From the NCBI GenBank assembly GCA_963556495.2, contig OY747710.1, forward strand, positions 35,633,000-35,696,999: DNA of 64,000 bases. Reading direction: 5' to 3'. This DNA comes from Valencia hispanica (Eukaryota > Chordata > Actinopteri > Cyprinodontiformes > Valenciidae). Below, one piece after another: positions 47,480 to 59,764 of this stretch (position 1 is the stretch's first letter; every line of letters begins with the position of its first letter). The translations under genes were made by a program, and so were the position numbers. The notes beneath the pieces are model-generated. The model was not told the origin of the DNA. It ran no database searches and worked only from the letters and a program-made list of their open reading frames with translations.

Positions 47480-48470
47480 CCACTAAGTCATATTATAACA
47501 TTTGCAAATGACACTTCTGTAGTGGGGCTACTTTCATAAGAAGATGAGTGGCCTACAGAAACAAGGTGAACAGTCTGACTGGGTGGTGTTCACTGAACAA
47601 TCTCTTACTGAACACCACAAAAGTATAGAAGTTCTAATAGATTTTAAGAAACCCATCAGAAACTGCAACCACTCTACATCAATGGACAATGTGTGTGGAG
47701 CGAGTGGATTCACTGAAATTGTTGGGAAGTCACTTTGGTAACAATCTCGACTGGTCTATAAACACTTCAGCAGTGATCAAAATGACTCAACAGTACAAGC
47801 ACTTCCTGAGGATCCTCAGAAAGATCAACCGAGGTGACGAGCTTCTGGTGTCTGGTGGTTTTGCAGAGCCACCACAGGAAGCATTTTAACGTACTGCATC
47901 ACTGTTTGGTACACTGGATGTTCTGCTGCTGACAAAAAAAACGCTCCAGAAAATCAAAAAGGCAGCTGAAAAAGAAGCACTGGATGTTCTCTACCCTCCA
48001 TTACAGACATGGCTAACAGACATACTTTCTCTATAGAGCCAAAAATATCTTAAATGACTGTTCACCTTGCTCACCATTTGTCTGAACCCACTTGCAGACG
48101 TTTCTGGTCTATCAAATAAAAACATTCATGGTTCAATAATTTCTTTCTCACTGCAGTAAAGCTCCTTAACAAAAATGAATATGTCTCCATTAACTAAAAA
48201 GTAATTTGAATGAACACATTTTACCACTTTGTTTGTGCTATATGATGTGACTTGTTTTTCACTTCTTTTTCGATCACATCTTCCTTGGTTACTAATAAAT
48301 TTGTGTATGTCTGGTACTCATTTTATATAGATTTTTCTACATAGTAATGTGGTTGATGAAGCTTTTACTTTTCTTTTTTTTCTTTAGGAAATTTATTCTT
48401 AATTTCATTGTACTGTTTCACTGTACATTGGCAATAAAGTCCTTCATTTATTCATTCAAACACATTTTTA
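47480..48470 (+). pseudogene. LINE ORF2 C-terminal relic with 3' end
   Basis: Translation in shifting frames gives ITFANDTSVVGLLS (YADD-like box, decayed), an 'LLGSHFGNNLDWSINTSAVI' thumb block and 'QYKHFLRILRKINRG'. The tail ends in CAATAAAGTCCTTCATTTAT. It is typical of a fish LINE with multiple frameshifts. Confidence 0.7.
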
Positions 48471-48479
48471 ATTCAATAT

Positions 48480-50130
48480 GAATCTTTGGATTCCCATCCC
48501 ATTCTAAGACATGGCTTGGGGGCATGTTGTAAAAAGATTGCTTAACATGTATGACAGTTTTCATTCTCTCTGTGACAAAATCCGCTTTGCAAAGTTGTGT
48601 GATGAGGATTTGGAAAACCTGAAGGCAGATCAGGCTCTAAACACCTTTTCTTTTGCTGAAACAGCTGCACAGACAAGAAATCCAAGTTGAAAAGAGAAAC
48701 ACAAAGCATGATTTGAAAAAAGCACCTAGTAAACTGGAGGAGGTTCTGTCACTAAGTAACTAAGATGCTGAGGCTGTACTAGCAGCCTAGGTAAATAACT
48801 GACACAATAAAAAAGAGGTGACATGCAGAGCCACAACTTGGTGCTCTGGGAGACTGGAAAGCAAAACAAACAAACAAAAAAACTAAGCAAAAAACCTAGG
48901 AACAAACACAGGAACATGTAAAATGAAACAAGAGTCACACATCTGGATCACTACTAAACCAAAACACAATGAATGAAAAGCAAAATAAATTGGTCTGGTT
49001 TAGTTTAAAATTGGTTGTTGACATTTGTAATTTTGTGTGTTACAAGCGTTTAAAGAGTACTCAACTCCCTGAACTAGAAACTACCTACATATTGTCATAT
49101 CAACACACAACGAACACCTGGAGAGTAAAAGCAGTTTCTTCATTGAAGACAGATCGATTAAGCATTTTACCTGTATAAATTTAAACAATGATTTTATTTC
49201 TAAAATAAAAAGAAAGCTCCCTGCAGTAGGCAGTATACACTGGTGGTCCTAGACTTTTTTTTTAAGAAAGAACGTGCTACCTCAGTAAATAAAAAAGTTT
49301 TCAAGTACGCAGAACCTCATTTAGTGAACATGTTGCGTAAGTGTTTGATACATAAAATGCAGTATACTGTTATAAGGCAAAAGTATTTCGTAATATCCCT
49401 ATGGCAAACCTTTTTATTTGTCTCTCTTTTTTGTGTTCAAAGCATACACAATATTAGCCATTTGAAAAAACGACCCTAATTTAAAACGTACCAAACTAAA
49501 GCCAAGTCATAGTTATCTGAAAATGTCTGTGTCTGAAAATGAGGGTTTTTGATGGGTAAATACTCTTTGATGCAATCAACTGATAAAAATAAAAGGATAC
49601 CCATTTCAAGCAAACACCTTAATCTTTCATTGTTTTGCTTGTAAAGCTTTGCTCTCAAGTAAGTGTTTTTGTAGTAAGTAGCTTTGCATGGTTAGTCATG
49701 CCTAAAATAGGGCAAACTGTTCTCATTGCTATACAAAGCTAAATTAAAGCATGTCTCTGCATGTACGAACAGCAAACATGAACCCAAATAAAAAGCTCTC
49801 TACAGTTGATAATCTGATCAGCAAGCTGGGCAAACAGACAGCTACGGTGTGACAAACAGCAAGATATTTTATTCACAAAACAAACGCCCTGTTAAGACAC
49901 AATGATGAACTGTGGTTTTCACGTAAATGAGTCATGGGATGCAGTATGATTTGAGGATGAGCCTGCATGTATCAACACGTCTTTTATTGTTGGCAGTCTT
50001 TAAGAATGTCCTGCACCGATTGTCCTTAGGATCAGAGCTTTTAAGTAAGAGCTGACTTTATGATAACACTCATCGCAGATGCCCAGCCACTCTGCACTTT
50101 ATCCTTTTGATTGAATCAATGAACTCAATG
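48480..50130. other. No gene seen
   Basis: AT-rich intergenic sequence. Small open frames have no motifs. Confidence 0.4.
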
Positions 50131-50379
50131 ATTCTCCCCCTCGCAGTTTCAATCATTCTCAAAAACTCTGTTTTTGTGTTTAATCACCAGAGACAGGCAG
50201 TTCAGTATGAGCTGTCCTGACCTGCATCCCTGTTTGGCTGACTTTTGCTGGTTTGTTGTACAGGTTTGTGGGGAGTGTGTTGAATGCACTGAACATACTG
50301 CTCCTCCCATTATTCTGTTCGCCCTCACTTCCAGTTGTGTCAAGCGACACCACCCCTATTCTAGTGGTGAAGTAGTGCT

Positions 50380-50535
50380 TTCAATCTCTCCTCCACACAC
50401 AACTCTCTTGCTCCCTGGCTTGCTCTCTTTTCCTTGCTCAGTTGCTCCCTCCTGTCCTCAGTCATCTCTCCCTCAGAGCTATCTCACTCCCACTCCAAAC
50501 ACTCCCTACCCTCATCTGCAAACAAGCTCTGCACG
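50380..50535 (+). promoter_or_regulatory. Candidate 5' untranslated exon of an unnamed gene
   Basis: A CT-rich, relatively GC-rich stretch ends in the strong donor CTGCACG/GTAAGA at 50535/50536. No start codon context is conserved. It would pair with the coding exon at 59471-59630, which begins with an acceptor and carries the first good ATG. Its left limit is unknown. Confidence 0.35.
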
Positions 50536-50629
50536 GTAAGATAAAAACACACTTTGTTGCATGCAGTCATGCATGGTATTTTTCAAATTAAAATATGTAT
50601 TTATGTGCTAAACTGGGTTTATAAATATG

Positions 50630-52025
<1,396 letters not shown>

Positions 52026-52027
52026 TA

Positions 52028-53878
52028 CAGTAGGGCAAAAACGTATATTTAAAAAGATGAGAGAGGTCTGTAATTTTCATCTTAGGTACACTTCAACTGT
52101 GAGAGACAGAATGTAAAAATGAAAATCCAGGAAATCACATTGTATGATTTTCAAAGAATTTATTTGTATAATGGTGCAGAAAATAAGTATTTGGTCAATA
52201 ACAAAAGTTCACCTAAATACTTTGTAATGTAACCTTGGTTGGTTATGACAGAGAACAAACATTTCCTGTAGGTCTTCACCAGGTTTGCACACACTGTAGC
52301 TGCTATTTTGGCCCGTTCTTCCATGCAGACCTTCTCTAGAGCTGTGATGTTTTGACTTTCAACTCCCTGCATTTGGTGCAGGTGAATGTTTTACATGTTG
52401 CACAGGTACACCTGCTGGAATTTCTGTTGCAACTCTTTTGCACCTGGCACTGAGTTGTCCATACCTCTCCTTGTACAGCAATCTCAGCAGCCTTCCTCTC
52501 TGCCTCTATTGCCTTGTGCTGCATTAAACGGCAACAGAGTTCACTTGCTAGAAGACTCAGAAACAATCTTCTTTTGCATTTCCACTCTGTACATGCCTTG
52601 TAAAGAATAAAGGCATTCACCGCCGCCAAGTCCAGCATATTGTAAAAAACCGATACTGACCACCTGCGTGTTGCTGCTCTTACGGAATACATCCACGCCA
52701 TTTGGTCCAACGCGTCGACACCACACTGTAAAAGTAGAGAGTGAGAAAGAGAGTCATTGTGGGCTTGTATTGTACATATCAGAAAGGATTGTATCACTGG
52801 TGGAAAATTACACACACATTCACTTACCTTCATGTGGTTGTAGTCTGTTATTGTGTTGCGTTTCCTCTTTCTACTGGCACCGATCGTCACATCTTGGTGC
52901 AAGGAACATAGAACACACACAGTCTTGTTTTTTTTTTTGGTGCATAATTTGTCAAGGAGACACTTCCACTTCTAAGCACTGAAGTGGAGAATATCTCTCA
53001 TTCTCCTGTGTGTTTTGTAAGCTGAGGAAGTTCACGGCAAACTTTTTTCATCGTGCCCAGTAGCGTTGTTTTGCGCTGAAGCAGTCTGTGCGACAGTGCC
53101 AGTGAGGTGAAGAAATTGTCCATCGTGACATTTCACCCAGCATCCAAAAATGGCTGAATCAGATTCATGACCACATTCTCTGCCACCCTCTCGCCCTTCC
53201 GACGACTGGGGTCCTTTTCCAAGTAAGAGGATGCATTGCAGACATATTTGGTCTCCAAATCCGTGGCCATCCAGAACTTGATCCCGAATTTGTCAGGCTT
53301 GGTTGCGATATACAGGGTGAATGGACAACGAACCTTGGTAGGGAACAACAGTTAATCTATGGTCATGTGTTCTCCTGGAGTGAAACTCTCTGCACAGTTC
53401 TTGGTGAAGCGTGTCCAGATGTCAGAAATTGCATCAAATTTGTCTGTTTTCACCCGTTCTGCCCTCGTGTCCTTGTCATCAAATCGAAGGTGTTGCATAA
53501 TTGAAATAGATCTATCTCGGGACATTGTCTCTATGATTACTGGCACCAGTAAACTTTCCGACCAGCAATCCACAATGGCACCAACCATTGCCAAGATAGG
53601 TTCCATTAATACAGGTAAGAAGTGGAGGATAGAATAGCTTCAGAAGTAGTAACAGGTCTGTGAGGGCCAGAATTCGTGCTTGTTTGTAGGTCCTACTTTA
53701 CCATTATGCAAATACATTTTTGAAAAAAATCATTCAATGACATTTCCTGGAACCTTTTTTTTACATTCTGTCTCTTATAGTTGAAGGGTACCTATAATGG
53801 AAATTACAGACCTCTCTCATCTTTTTAAGTGGGACAACTTGCATAATCAGTGGCTGCCAAATACCTTTTGCCCCACTG
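52028..53878. mobile_element. Tc1/mariner element with interior replaced by piggyBac sequence
   Basis: The ends CAGTAGGGCAAAAACG (left) and the inverse of CAGTGGGGCAAAAGG (right) are flanked by TA on both sides (52026-52027 and 53879-53880). Inner blocks of the inverted repeats match, including GATGAGAGAGGTCTGTAATT; the left repeat lacks about 40 bp. Tc1 sequence runs in to about 52370 (TTTGACTTTCAACTCCCT) and resumes near 53637 (AGTAGTAACAGGTCTGTGAG). Between these points is piggyBac-type coding sequence on the minus strand. Confidence 0.8.
52336..53635 (-). pseudogene. piggyBac-type transposase, N-terminally truncated, with an intron
   Basis: Minus-strand blocks run in family order: IMQHLRFDDKDTR; SFTPGEHMTID (first catalytic Asp); FPTKVRCPFTLYIATKPDKF; VTMDNFFTSLALS (second Asp); 'ITDYNHMK' joined across an intron to 'GVDALDQMAWMYSVRAATRR' (third Asp); a C-terminal cysteine-rich [14 protein letters not shown]. 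The intron (about 52731-52829) has a minus-strand GTAAG donor and CTTTTACAG acceptor, and its removal restores the NHMK-CGVDALDQM junction. A stop follows MTID (TAA) and another precedes NVTMDN (TGA for probable CGA), so it is dead. The N-terminal part is absent. The last residues read into flanking Tc1 sequence. Confidence 0.85.
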
Positions 53879-53884
53879 TATAAA

Positions 53885-54219
53885 CTAATTTAAGCAAAGA
53901 TGTTTACTACGGTCCTGGGTTCAAACCTTGGCCTGGGTCTTTCTGCATGTTCTCCCTGTGCATGTGTGGGTTCTCTCCGGATAGTCCGGCTTCCTCCCAC
54001 AGTCCAAAAACATGACTGTTAGGTGAATTGGTCTCTCTAAATTGCCCTTAGGTATGAGTGTGTGTGCATGGTTGTTTTTCCTGTATGTCTCTGTGTTGCC
54101 CTGCTTTGGACTGGCGACCTGTCCAGGGTGTACCCCACCTCTCGGCCCATGACAGCTGGAGATAGGCACCAGCACCCCCGCAACCCTGCATAGGAATGAC
54201 GGGTACAGAAAATGGATGG
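53885..54219 (+). mobile_element. RTE/SINE-type retroposon 3' segment
   Basis: It includes the common fish blocks GCATGTTCTCCCTGTGCATG, CTTCCTCCCACAGTCCAAAA, GACTGGCGACCTGTCCAGGG and a terminal AAAATGGATGGA tail. No ORF is kept. I assign it to an RTE-like tail or a SINE sharing that tail; the family is uncertain. Confidence 0.7.
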
Positions 54220-54239
54220 AACAACTCAGTTAAGTTCTT

Positions 54240-55865
54240 CCTGTTATTGGGTCTGATCTTGTTCAAATAGTGAACTCATCCCTGCTATCAGGTGTCTTCC
54301 CTCAGGCTTTAAAAACAGCAGTCATTAAACCACTGCTAAAGTAGAAAAATCTGGACAACATGTTAATGCAGAACTACAAGCCAATCTCTAATCTTCCATT
54401 CATCAGTAAGATTATTGAAAAAGCTGTGTTTCAGCAGTTAAATAGCTTCATAACAATGACAAACCGTTTTGATATTTTTCAGTCTGGTTTCCGTGCTCAC
54501 CACAGCACCGAGACTGCCCTCGTCAAAGTATTCAATGACCTCCCCATAAATGCAGACTGTGGAAGAACCACAGTGCTGGTTCTGTTGGACCTCAGTGTAG
54601 CATTTGACACTGTTGATCATGATATTTTATTGGAACGACTGGAGAGCTGGGTCGGACTCTCTGGTACACTACTTGGCTGGTTCGAATCTTACATAAAGTA
54701 CAGGGACTTCTATGTTTCAATAGGAAACTTTTCATCAGAACGAACAGAAATCACATGTGGGGTGCCCCAGGGCTCCATCCTGGGGCCCCTCTTATTTAAG
54801 ATCTACATGCTCCCACTAGGCAAGATTATAGCAACCAATAACATTAGCTACCATGACTACGCGGATGACACTCAGCTCTACATTACAATGTCACCAGGTG
54901 ACTCTGAACCCATTCAAACCCTAAATCAATGCATTGACCAAATACATGGATGGATGTGCCATAACTTTCTCCAGCTGAATAGAAACAAAACTGAAGTGAT
55001 TATTTTTGGACCCAAGGAGGAACGATCAAGAGTCAGCACACAGCTTCAATTAATACAGCTAGAAACTACTGATCAGGCTCGAAACCTAGGTGTAGTAATG
55101 GACTCAGACCTGAACCTCCAGGGTCACATAAAGGCAATAACAAGGTCAGCGTTCTATCACCTGAAGAACATTTCTAGGATTAAACGACTGATGTTGCAAC
55201 ACGACCTAGAAAAACTCATCCATGCGTTTATCTTTAGTCGGATTGATTACTGCAACAGCATCTTCACAGGTCTGCCTAAAAAGTCAATCAGACAGCTGCA
55301 GCTGATCCAGAACGCTGCCGCTCGTGTCCTCACTAGAACCAGGAAAGTAGAGCACATCACCCCAGTTCTAAAGTCCTTACACTGGCTCCCTGTAGCTCAG
55401 TGAATAGACGTCAAAATACTCCTACTAGTTTATAAATCATTACATGGCTTAGTACCAAAATATGTTGAAGACCTGTTGTCACAGTACCAACCACCAAGAC
55501 CACTCAGGTCCTCCAACTCTAGCCTACTAAACATCCCTAGACTCAGAACTAAACATGGAGAAGCAGTTTTCAGTTTCTATGCTCCCCTTATCTGGAACAG
55601 ACTTCCTGACGAGTGCAGAGCTGCTGAAACTCTGAACTGCTTTAAATCGTGACTAAAAACCCATCTGTTTAGAATTGCCTTCGAGTAAATGCTTGATGTC
55701 ATATGTATGAAATGTGTTCATGCTCTCTTGCTTTTTTGATCTTTCTCTTGCTTTATTGTGTATCATGTGTAATGTATGTTTCTTTTATGTGTTTTTTTTA
55801 AATCACCAAATCATGTAAAGCACCTTGAATTACCCTGCTGTTGAAAGTGTGCTATACAAATAAAA
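54240..55865 (+). pseudogene. L2-type LINE RT, mostly open, 5'-truncated
   Basis: The main open frame is 54360-55403. Motif blocks in order: [57 protein letters not shown] (motif A Asp); [20 protein letters not shown] (motif B); [20 protein letters not shown] (intact YADD); [20 protein letters not shown]; then [11 protein letters not shown] and later [16 protein letters not shown] lies upstream (LLK*KNL) and a TGA at 55403 follows VAQ, after which IDVKILLLVYKSLHGLAPKY continues. The 3' UTR ends in CTATACAAATAAAATTGCC. No endonuclease remains. Confidence 0.88.
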
Positions 55866-56000
55866 TTGCCTTGCCTTGCCTTGCCTTGCTTTGCCTTGCC
55901 TTGCCTTGCCTTGCCTTGCCTTGCCTTGCCTTGCCTTGCCTTGCCTTGCCTTGCCTTGCCTTGCCTTGCCTTGCCTTGCCTTGCCTTGCCTTGCCTTGCC
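55866..56000. repeat. (TTGCC)n pentamer array, 135 bp
   Basis: Twenty-seven pentamer units with one variant (TTGCT), starting exactly where the L2 3' UTR ends. The leucine/alanine/proline or KARQG open frames are artefacts of the repeat. Confidence 0.97.
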
Positions 56001-57430
56001 TAAAAACATGTACATTGCTTTGTTTGAGAAATTAAGTCTTTTTAGAACTATATGTACTATTGGATAATCAACACACAAAATAATTAGTTGCCAATTTGGA
56101 TGTGTTTTGATCACTTTCCACTTTAAACAACCTATTTCATGAACTTGCTATGTGTTATATTTTCTTCCATTGTTCTCTGTATTCAGGAACTACATAACAT
56201 AGGCTGCAAAAGAGACCAAAACATGGTGCTAATAAGTTGGAGAAATATTGCTACTAAATAATTATATTATAGTTTGAGACTGAACTTTAAATGCCACAAC
56301 TGGGCAGGTGTTGCCACACAGTAGCACACACAACAAAACGAAGAAGCAATCATCTAAATCCACTTGTTACTTTTTCCAGTGCAGAACTAGGCCATATTTT
56401 TTTATTGTTATTGTTGTTGAATAGACACTGACTCTCAGGCTAAGGAGCTGACTTTCAACTCAGAATGTGATGAATGAAGGACTCAAACATGAAAATAGCA
56501 AGCCAAATCTAGGCCTTACTTTAGATAGAAATGTTTATCTTGTCAGAGATCTAATGTGATTCAAACTTTCACTTTGATCTAATTCTAGGATGATGAATGG
56601 ATAGAATGTGTAATTACCTCTTCTTCTTGTTACATTTTTCTTTTCTTTCTGCCTTATATAATGAATTCTAAAGCATATAATATTTACAGTATTTTAACAT
56701 AAATGCATGGCTGTGACTGCATTTGTAAAATAAACAAGATGAGCAAGATTATTTGTGGTTAGAGATAGCAAATCTTGATTAGATCAGTACTTCGAGTGTC
56801 TGCAAGTGTCTAAACAACACCATACTGTATGTTCTGAAACAGCGAGATCATATAAGCCGGTCATCTCACCACACTATTATGGTTATTGATATCCATGGTG
56901 GACAATATGACAATTTATTTATTAGATTCAGTTATTTATGGAGATGTGAGTGTAGTGTAAATTATTATTAAAACAAAATGTGTAACTGAGATTTTAGTCA
57001 GAAAACTTTTTTCATATATTTTCTTTTTATATTGATATCTTTTCAAGACACAAGATCTCATCAATTCACCCCAGGCCAGTAAGACTTATGTGACACTAAA
57101 AACAAAGGTGCACCACAACATTTCTTTGTCGTCGTTTTGCTGACATTAGTAAATTTATTCCTTACTTGTTCTCAGTTCAGTTCAGACAAGGTAAAACTGA
57201 CACCGTTTTTGTTCATTCTTCACAACCTAAACGGCCCCAACATGCACCAGCTCTTGTTTATTTATGTTTTTGATCAAAACAGTTTATAAACGTATAGATA
57301 AAGATATCATGTGATCTGTTTAATGATCTTTCACTCTTTGGTTACATAAACTGGATTTAAAATTAGACTCACTTTAGGGTTAAACACAGCCGGTCTGACC
57401 CACATCAATAAATACCATTATTAATTCAAA
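56001..57430. other. No gene seen
   Basis: AT-rich sequence; nothing recognised on either strand. Confidence 0.45.
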
Positions 57431-57433
57431 CTC

Positions 57434-57958
57434 TTAGAAAAAGTCTCTGTTTTGGAGCTTTGTGCAGAAAGTTCTGGTGCTGCTAAAAGCAAGCTGCCAG
57501 TTGGGGGCAGGGATAAAGTTTCCAATGAGCACTCTGTGGCGATGATGAGCCATAGCGAGACACAGATCAAAGGGGAGACACAGACCAACGCACGTTGGTC
57601 CAAAATGTACGAAGATTTTGTCAGACTGATGTGTTTTCGCAAACACTGCGTTGGATTTGCCGCAATGTTCCCATAATTCAAAGTCATAAAGTATATAAAT
57701 AGTTTGTTTACCTGTTTTATGTGTTGGCCCAGAGTTTTGCCGCCAACTGCCAGTCATCGCAACTGAACAATTGTCACTCTTATTTCTGTCAAAAATCGTC
57801 TGATGTGCATTTTCTGTCAGGAACTTTCTAGAGGTTATATTAAACACCCGGCTGTCAGCCAATAAGACGTAGAAGTTTCCCCGCACAACTGCTCTATGAA
57901 CGAATATATATATTACTGTAAGCAAGCAATGCTTAAAAAGATCATTTATTTTCGTCAA
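57434..57958 (-). other. Unidentified 174-codon ORF
   Basis: This is one of the longest open frames not explained by a known repeat. The product has no motif I recognise. Residues 5-40 include a hydrophobic segment (HCLLTVIYIFVHRAVV), and cysteines are scattered through the rest. No promoter or clear splice partner was seen. It abuts a Tc1 relic, so it may be flanking repeat sequence. It is more likely a chance frame than a gene. Confidence 0.2.
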
Positions 57959-58999
57959 TCAACAACATACTGTGAATGAACAAAACAGAAATCTAAATCA
58001 AATCAATATTTGGTGTGAACACACTTCGCCTTTAAAACAGCATCAATTCTTCTAGATACACTTGCCAGCAGCTTTTGAAGAAACTCGGCTTGTAGGTTTT
58101 TTCCAAGCATCTTGGAGAACAACCATCCATCTTCTGTGGATGTAGACTTCCTCACATCCTTCTGTCTCTTCATGTAATCCCAGACACACTTGATGATGCT
58201 GAGATCAAGGCTCTGTAGGGGCAATACCATCACTTCCAGGACTTCTTGTTCTTTACACGGAAGATAGTTCTCAATGACTTTGGCTGTATATTTGAGCTCG
58301 TTGACCTGCTGGAAAATACATTTGGGACCAATCATACGCCTCCCTGATGGTATTGCATGATGGATCTGTCTGTATTTCTTAGCATTGAGAACACCATTAA
58401 TCCTGACTAAATCTCCAACTCCATTTGCAGAAATGCATCTGCTGCACTAAGTTTTCACTGCGTCTAAGGTCCTCAACGTTGCCTGTTTCTTTGTGCTTCT
58501 TCAAAAGAGATTTGAGAACACATTGTGAAACCCCAGTCTGCTTTGAAATCTTTGTCTGGGAGAGACCTTGCTGATGCATCATAACTACCTTGTGTCTTTT
58601 TGCTCTGCTCAATATTGCCATGACATGAAACTATCTTCCACAACCTCACCTTGGTAACAGAGCTTGGCTGTTCCTCACCCAATTTTAAGCCTCCTTCACA
58701 GCTGTTTCTGTTTTAGTTAATGACTGTGTTTCAACCTATGTGTGAGATTGATGATCATTAGCACATATTTGGTATAATTGGTTGATCATACACCGGACTT
58801 TGTGCAAATGTACCTTTGAGAATAAATGATGGTTTGAAGGCATGTAACACATGCTGATTTGATTTCGATTTTACTTTTGTTTGCTCACTTTGCATTTTGT
58901 AAAAGAATAAAAATAAAACAATCAGGTATTTACATTTCTGAAAGCATTCTTTGTTCACAGCATTTTTTCACTCCTACCTAAATCTTTTGCACAGTAGTG
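57955..58999 (-). mobile_element. Tc1/mariner copy, antisense, inactivated
   Basis: The N-terminal HTH piece (58397-58621) reads MAILSRAKRHKVVMMHQQGL and SQTKISKQTGVSQCVLKSLL. The C-terminal piece (58003-58335) has FQQVNELKYTAK where QDND-type residues are expected, so the second catalytic Asp is lost. The right end TTTTGCACAGTAGTG at 58999 is followed by TA. The left end is degraded. Confidence 0.8.
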
Positions 59000-59000
59000 T

Positions 59001-59062
59001 ATATATAATGTCAAAGATTTGAAAGATTACATATATATAATGTCAAAGATTTGAAAGATTAC
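59001..59062. repeat. Tandem duplication of a ~31-bp unit
   Basis: Two nearly identical units containing AATGTCAAAGATTTGAAAGA lie immediately next to the Tc1 right end. Confidence 0.9.
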
Positions 59063-59470
59063 ATATATCTGTGTGGGTATATTATTCTGAAATGAGGGCA
59101 TCACAAATGTACAATGAAACTGGTCAAAAGTTCAATATCTTTTTATCGTTTCATCTTCACTGATAAACTGCTGTGTATACTGTTTTGCATTTTTAACCTC
59201 AGAACAAATACCAACCTAAAAGCAGGTTAAAGACATTACTTTAGATGCTGAATGTGGCTTATCAAAGCTGTTTTGTGTCTGTTAGAATACTTTACTTCCT
59301 TTCTGATGACATTTGCTTTTTTGGCTTCTGTCCATCATTGCTATTAATTCTGCCAACATTTTTCAGCTCAAAGTAAATACTGTAAAGCTTATGGTCATTG
59401 TTTATCATCACTTTTCAAACTAAGACAGCTAAAAGTCTTTTAGTGACAGCCTCACTTCTACTTTTTTTAG

Positions 59471-59630
59471 CTCTGGTATGCTTTGCCAACAGGAAATGGC
59501 TTCTAAAAAGAAAATGGGCTACAAGTGTCGCATAGCAGGAGTGATGCTACTTCTGATTGGGAGTATTGCTGCCCTTGTTGCCGTTGCTGTCATCCAGGAC
59601 AAGTTAACAGTTAAGGAGTATGGAAAAGAG
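59471..59630 (+). CDS. Candidate first coding exon of an unnamed membrane-anchored protein
   Basis: The acceptor CTTTTTTTAG ends at 59470 and the donor GAG/GTGACA lies at 59630/59631. The likely start is the ATG at 59496 (context GAAATGG); a weaker in-frame ATG lies at 59478. The 45 residues read MASKKKMGYKCR, then a hydrophobic helix IAGVMLLLIGSIAALVAVAV, then IQDKLTVKEYGKE, ending on a codon boundary. A basic N-terminus before a single helix suggests a type II or signal-anchor protein whose remaining exons lie past the window. The upstream donor at 50535 could be its leader exon. I do not recognise the family. A chance frame is the alternative, although the splice signals, start context and helix agree. 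Confidence 0.45.
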
Positions 59631-59649
59631 GTGACAACACACACGCACA

Positions 59650-59657
59650 CCCCCCCC

Positions 59658-59688
<31 letters not shown>

Positions 59689-59690
59689 AG
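59650..59690. repeat. (C)25-(AC)n simple repeat
   Basis: Twenty-five C followed by about eight AC units, 20 bases after the donor of the candidate exon. Its length is likely to be unreliable. Confidence 0.92.
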
Positions 59691-59764
59691 AAAAATGCAT
59701 TTAGTTTCATGTACTATGTATGCACAATCACAGACTTTTGATTACAAGAAAACATGTAGTGAAA

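Noticed and set aside
52336..53606. A domesticated host PGBD gene
   Set aside because: In-frame stops after MTID and before NVTMDN, the missing N-terminus and the location inside Tc1 ends indicate a dead element.
54360..55403. A host gene, because it is the longest ORF in the window
   Set aside because: It is the RT domain of an L2-type LINE with YADDTQLY and a LINE 3' tail. A related antisense copy lies at 27765-30310.
55830..56114. ARQGK / LPCLA repeat proteins
   Set aside because: They are translations of the TTGCC array on either strand.
59519..59710. Cysteine/glycine-rich minus ORF
   Set aside because: It is a shadow of the poly-C/AC repeat and of the plus-strand candidate exon.
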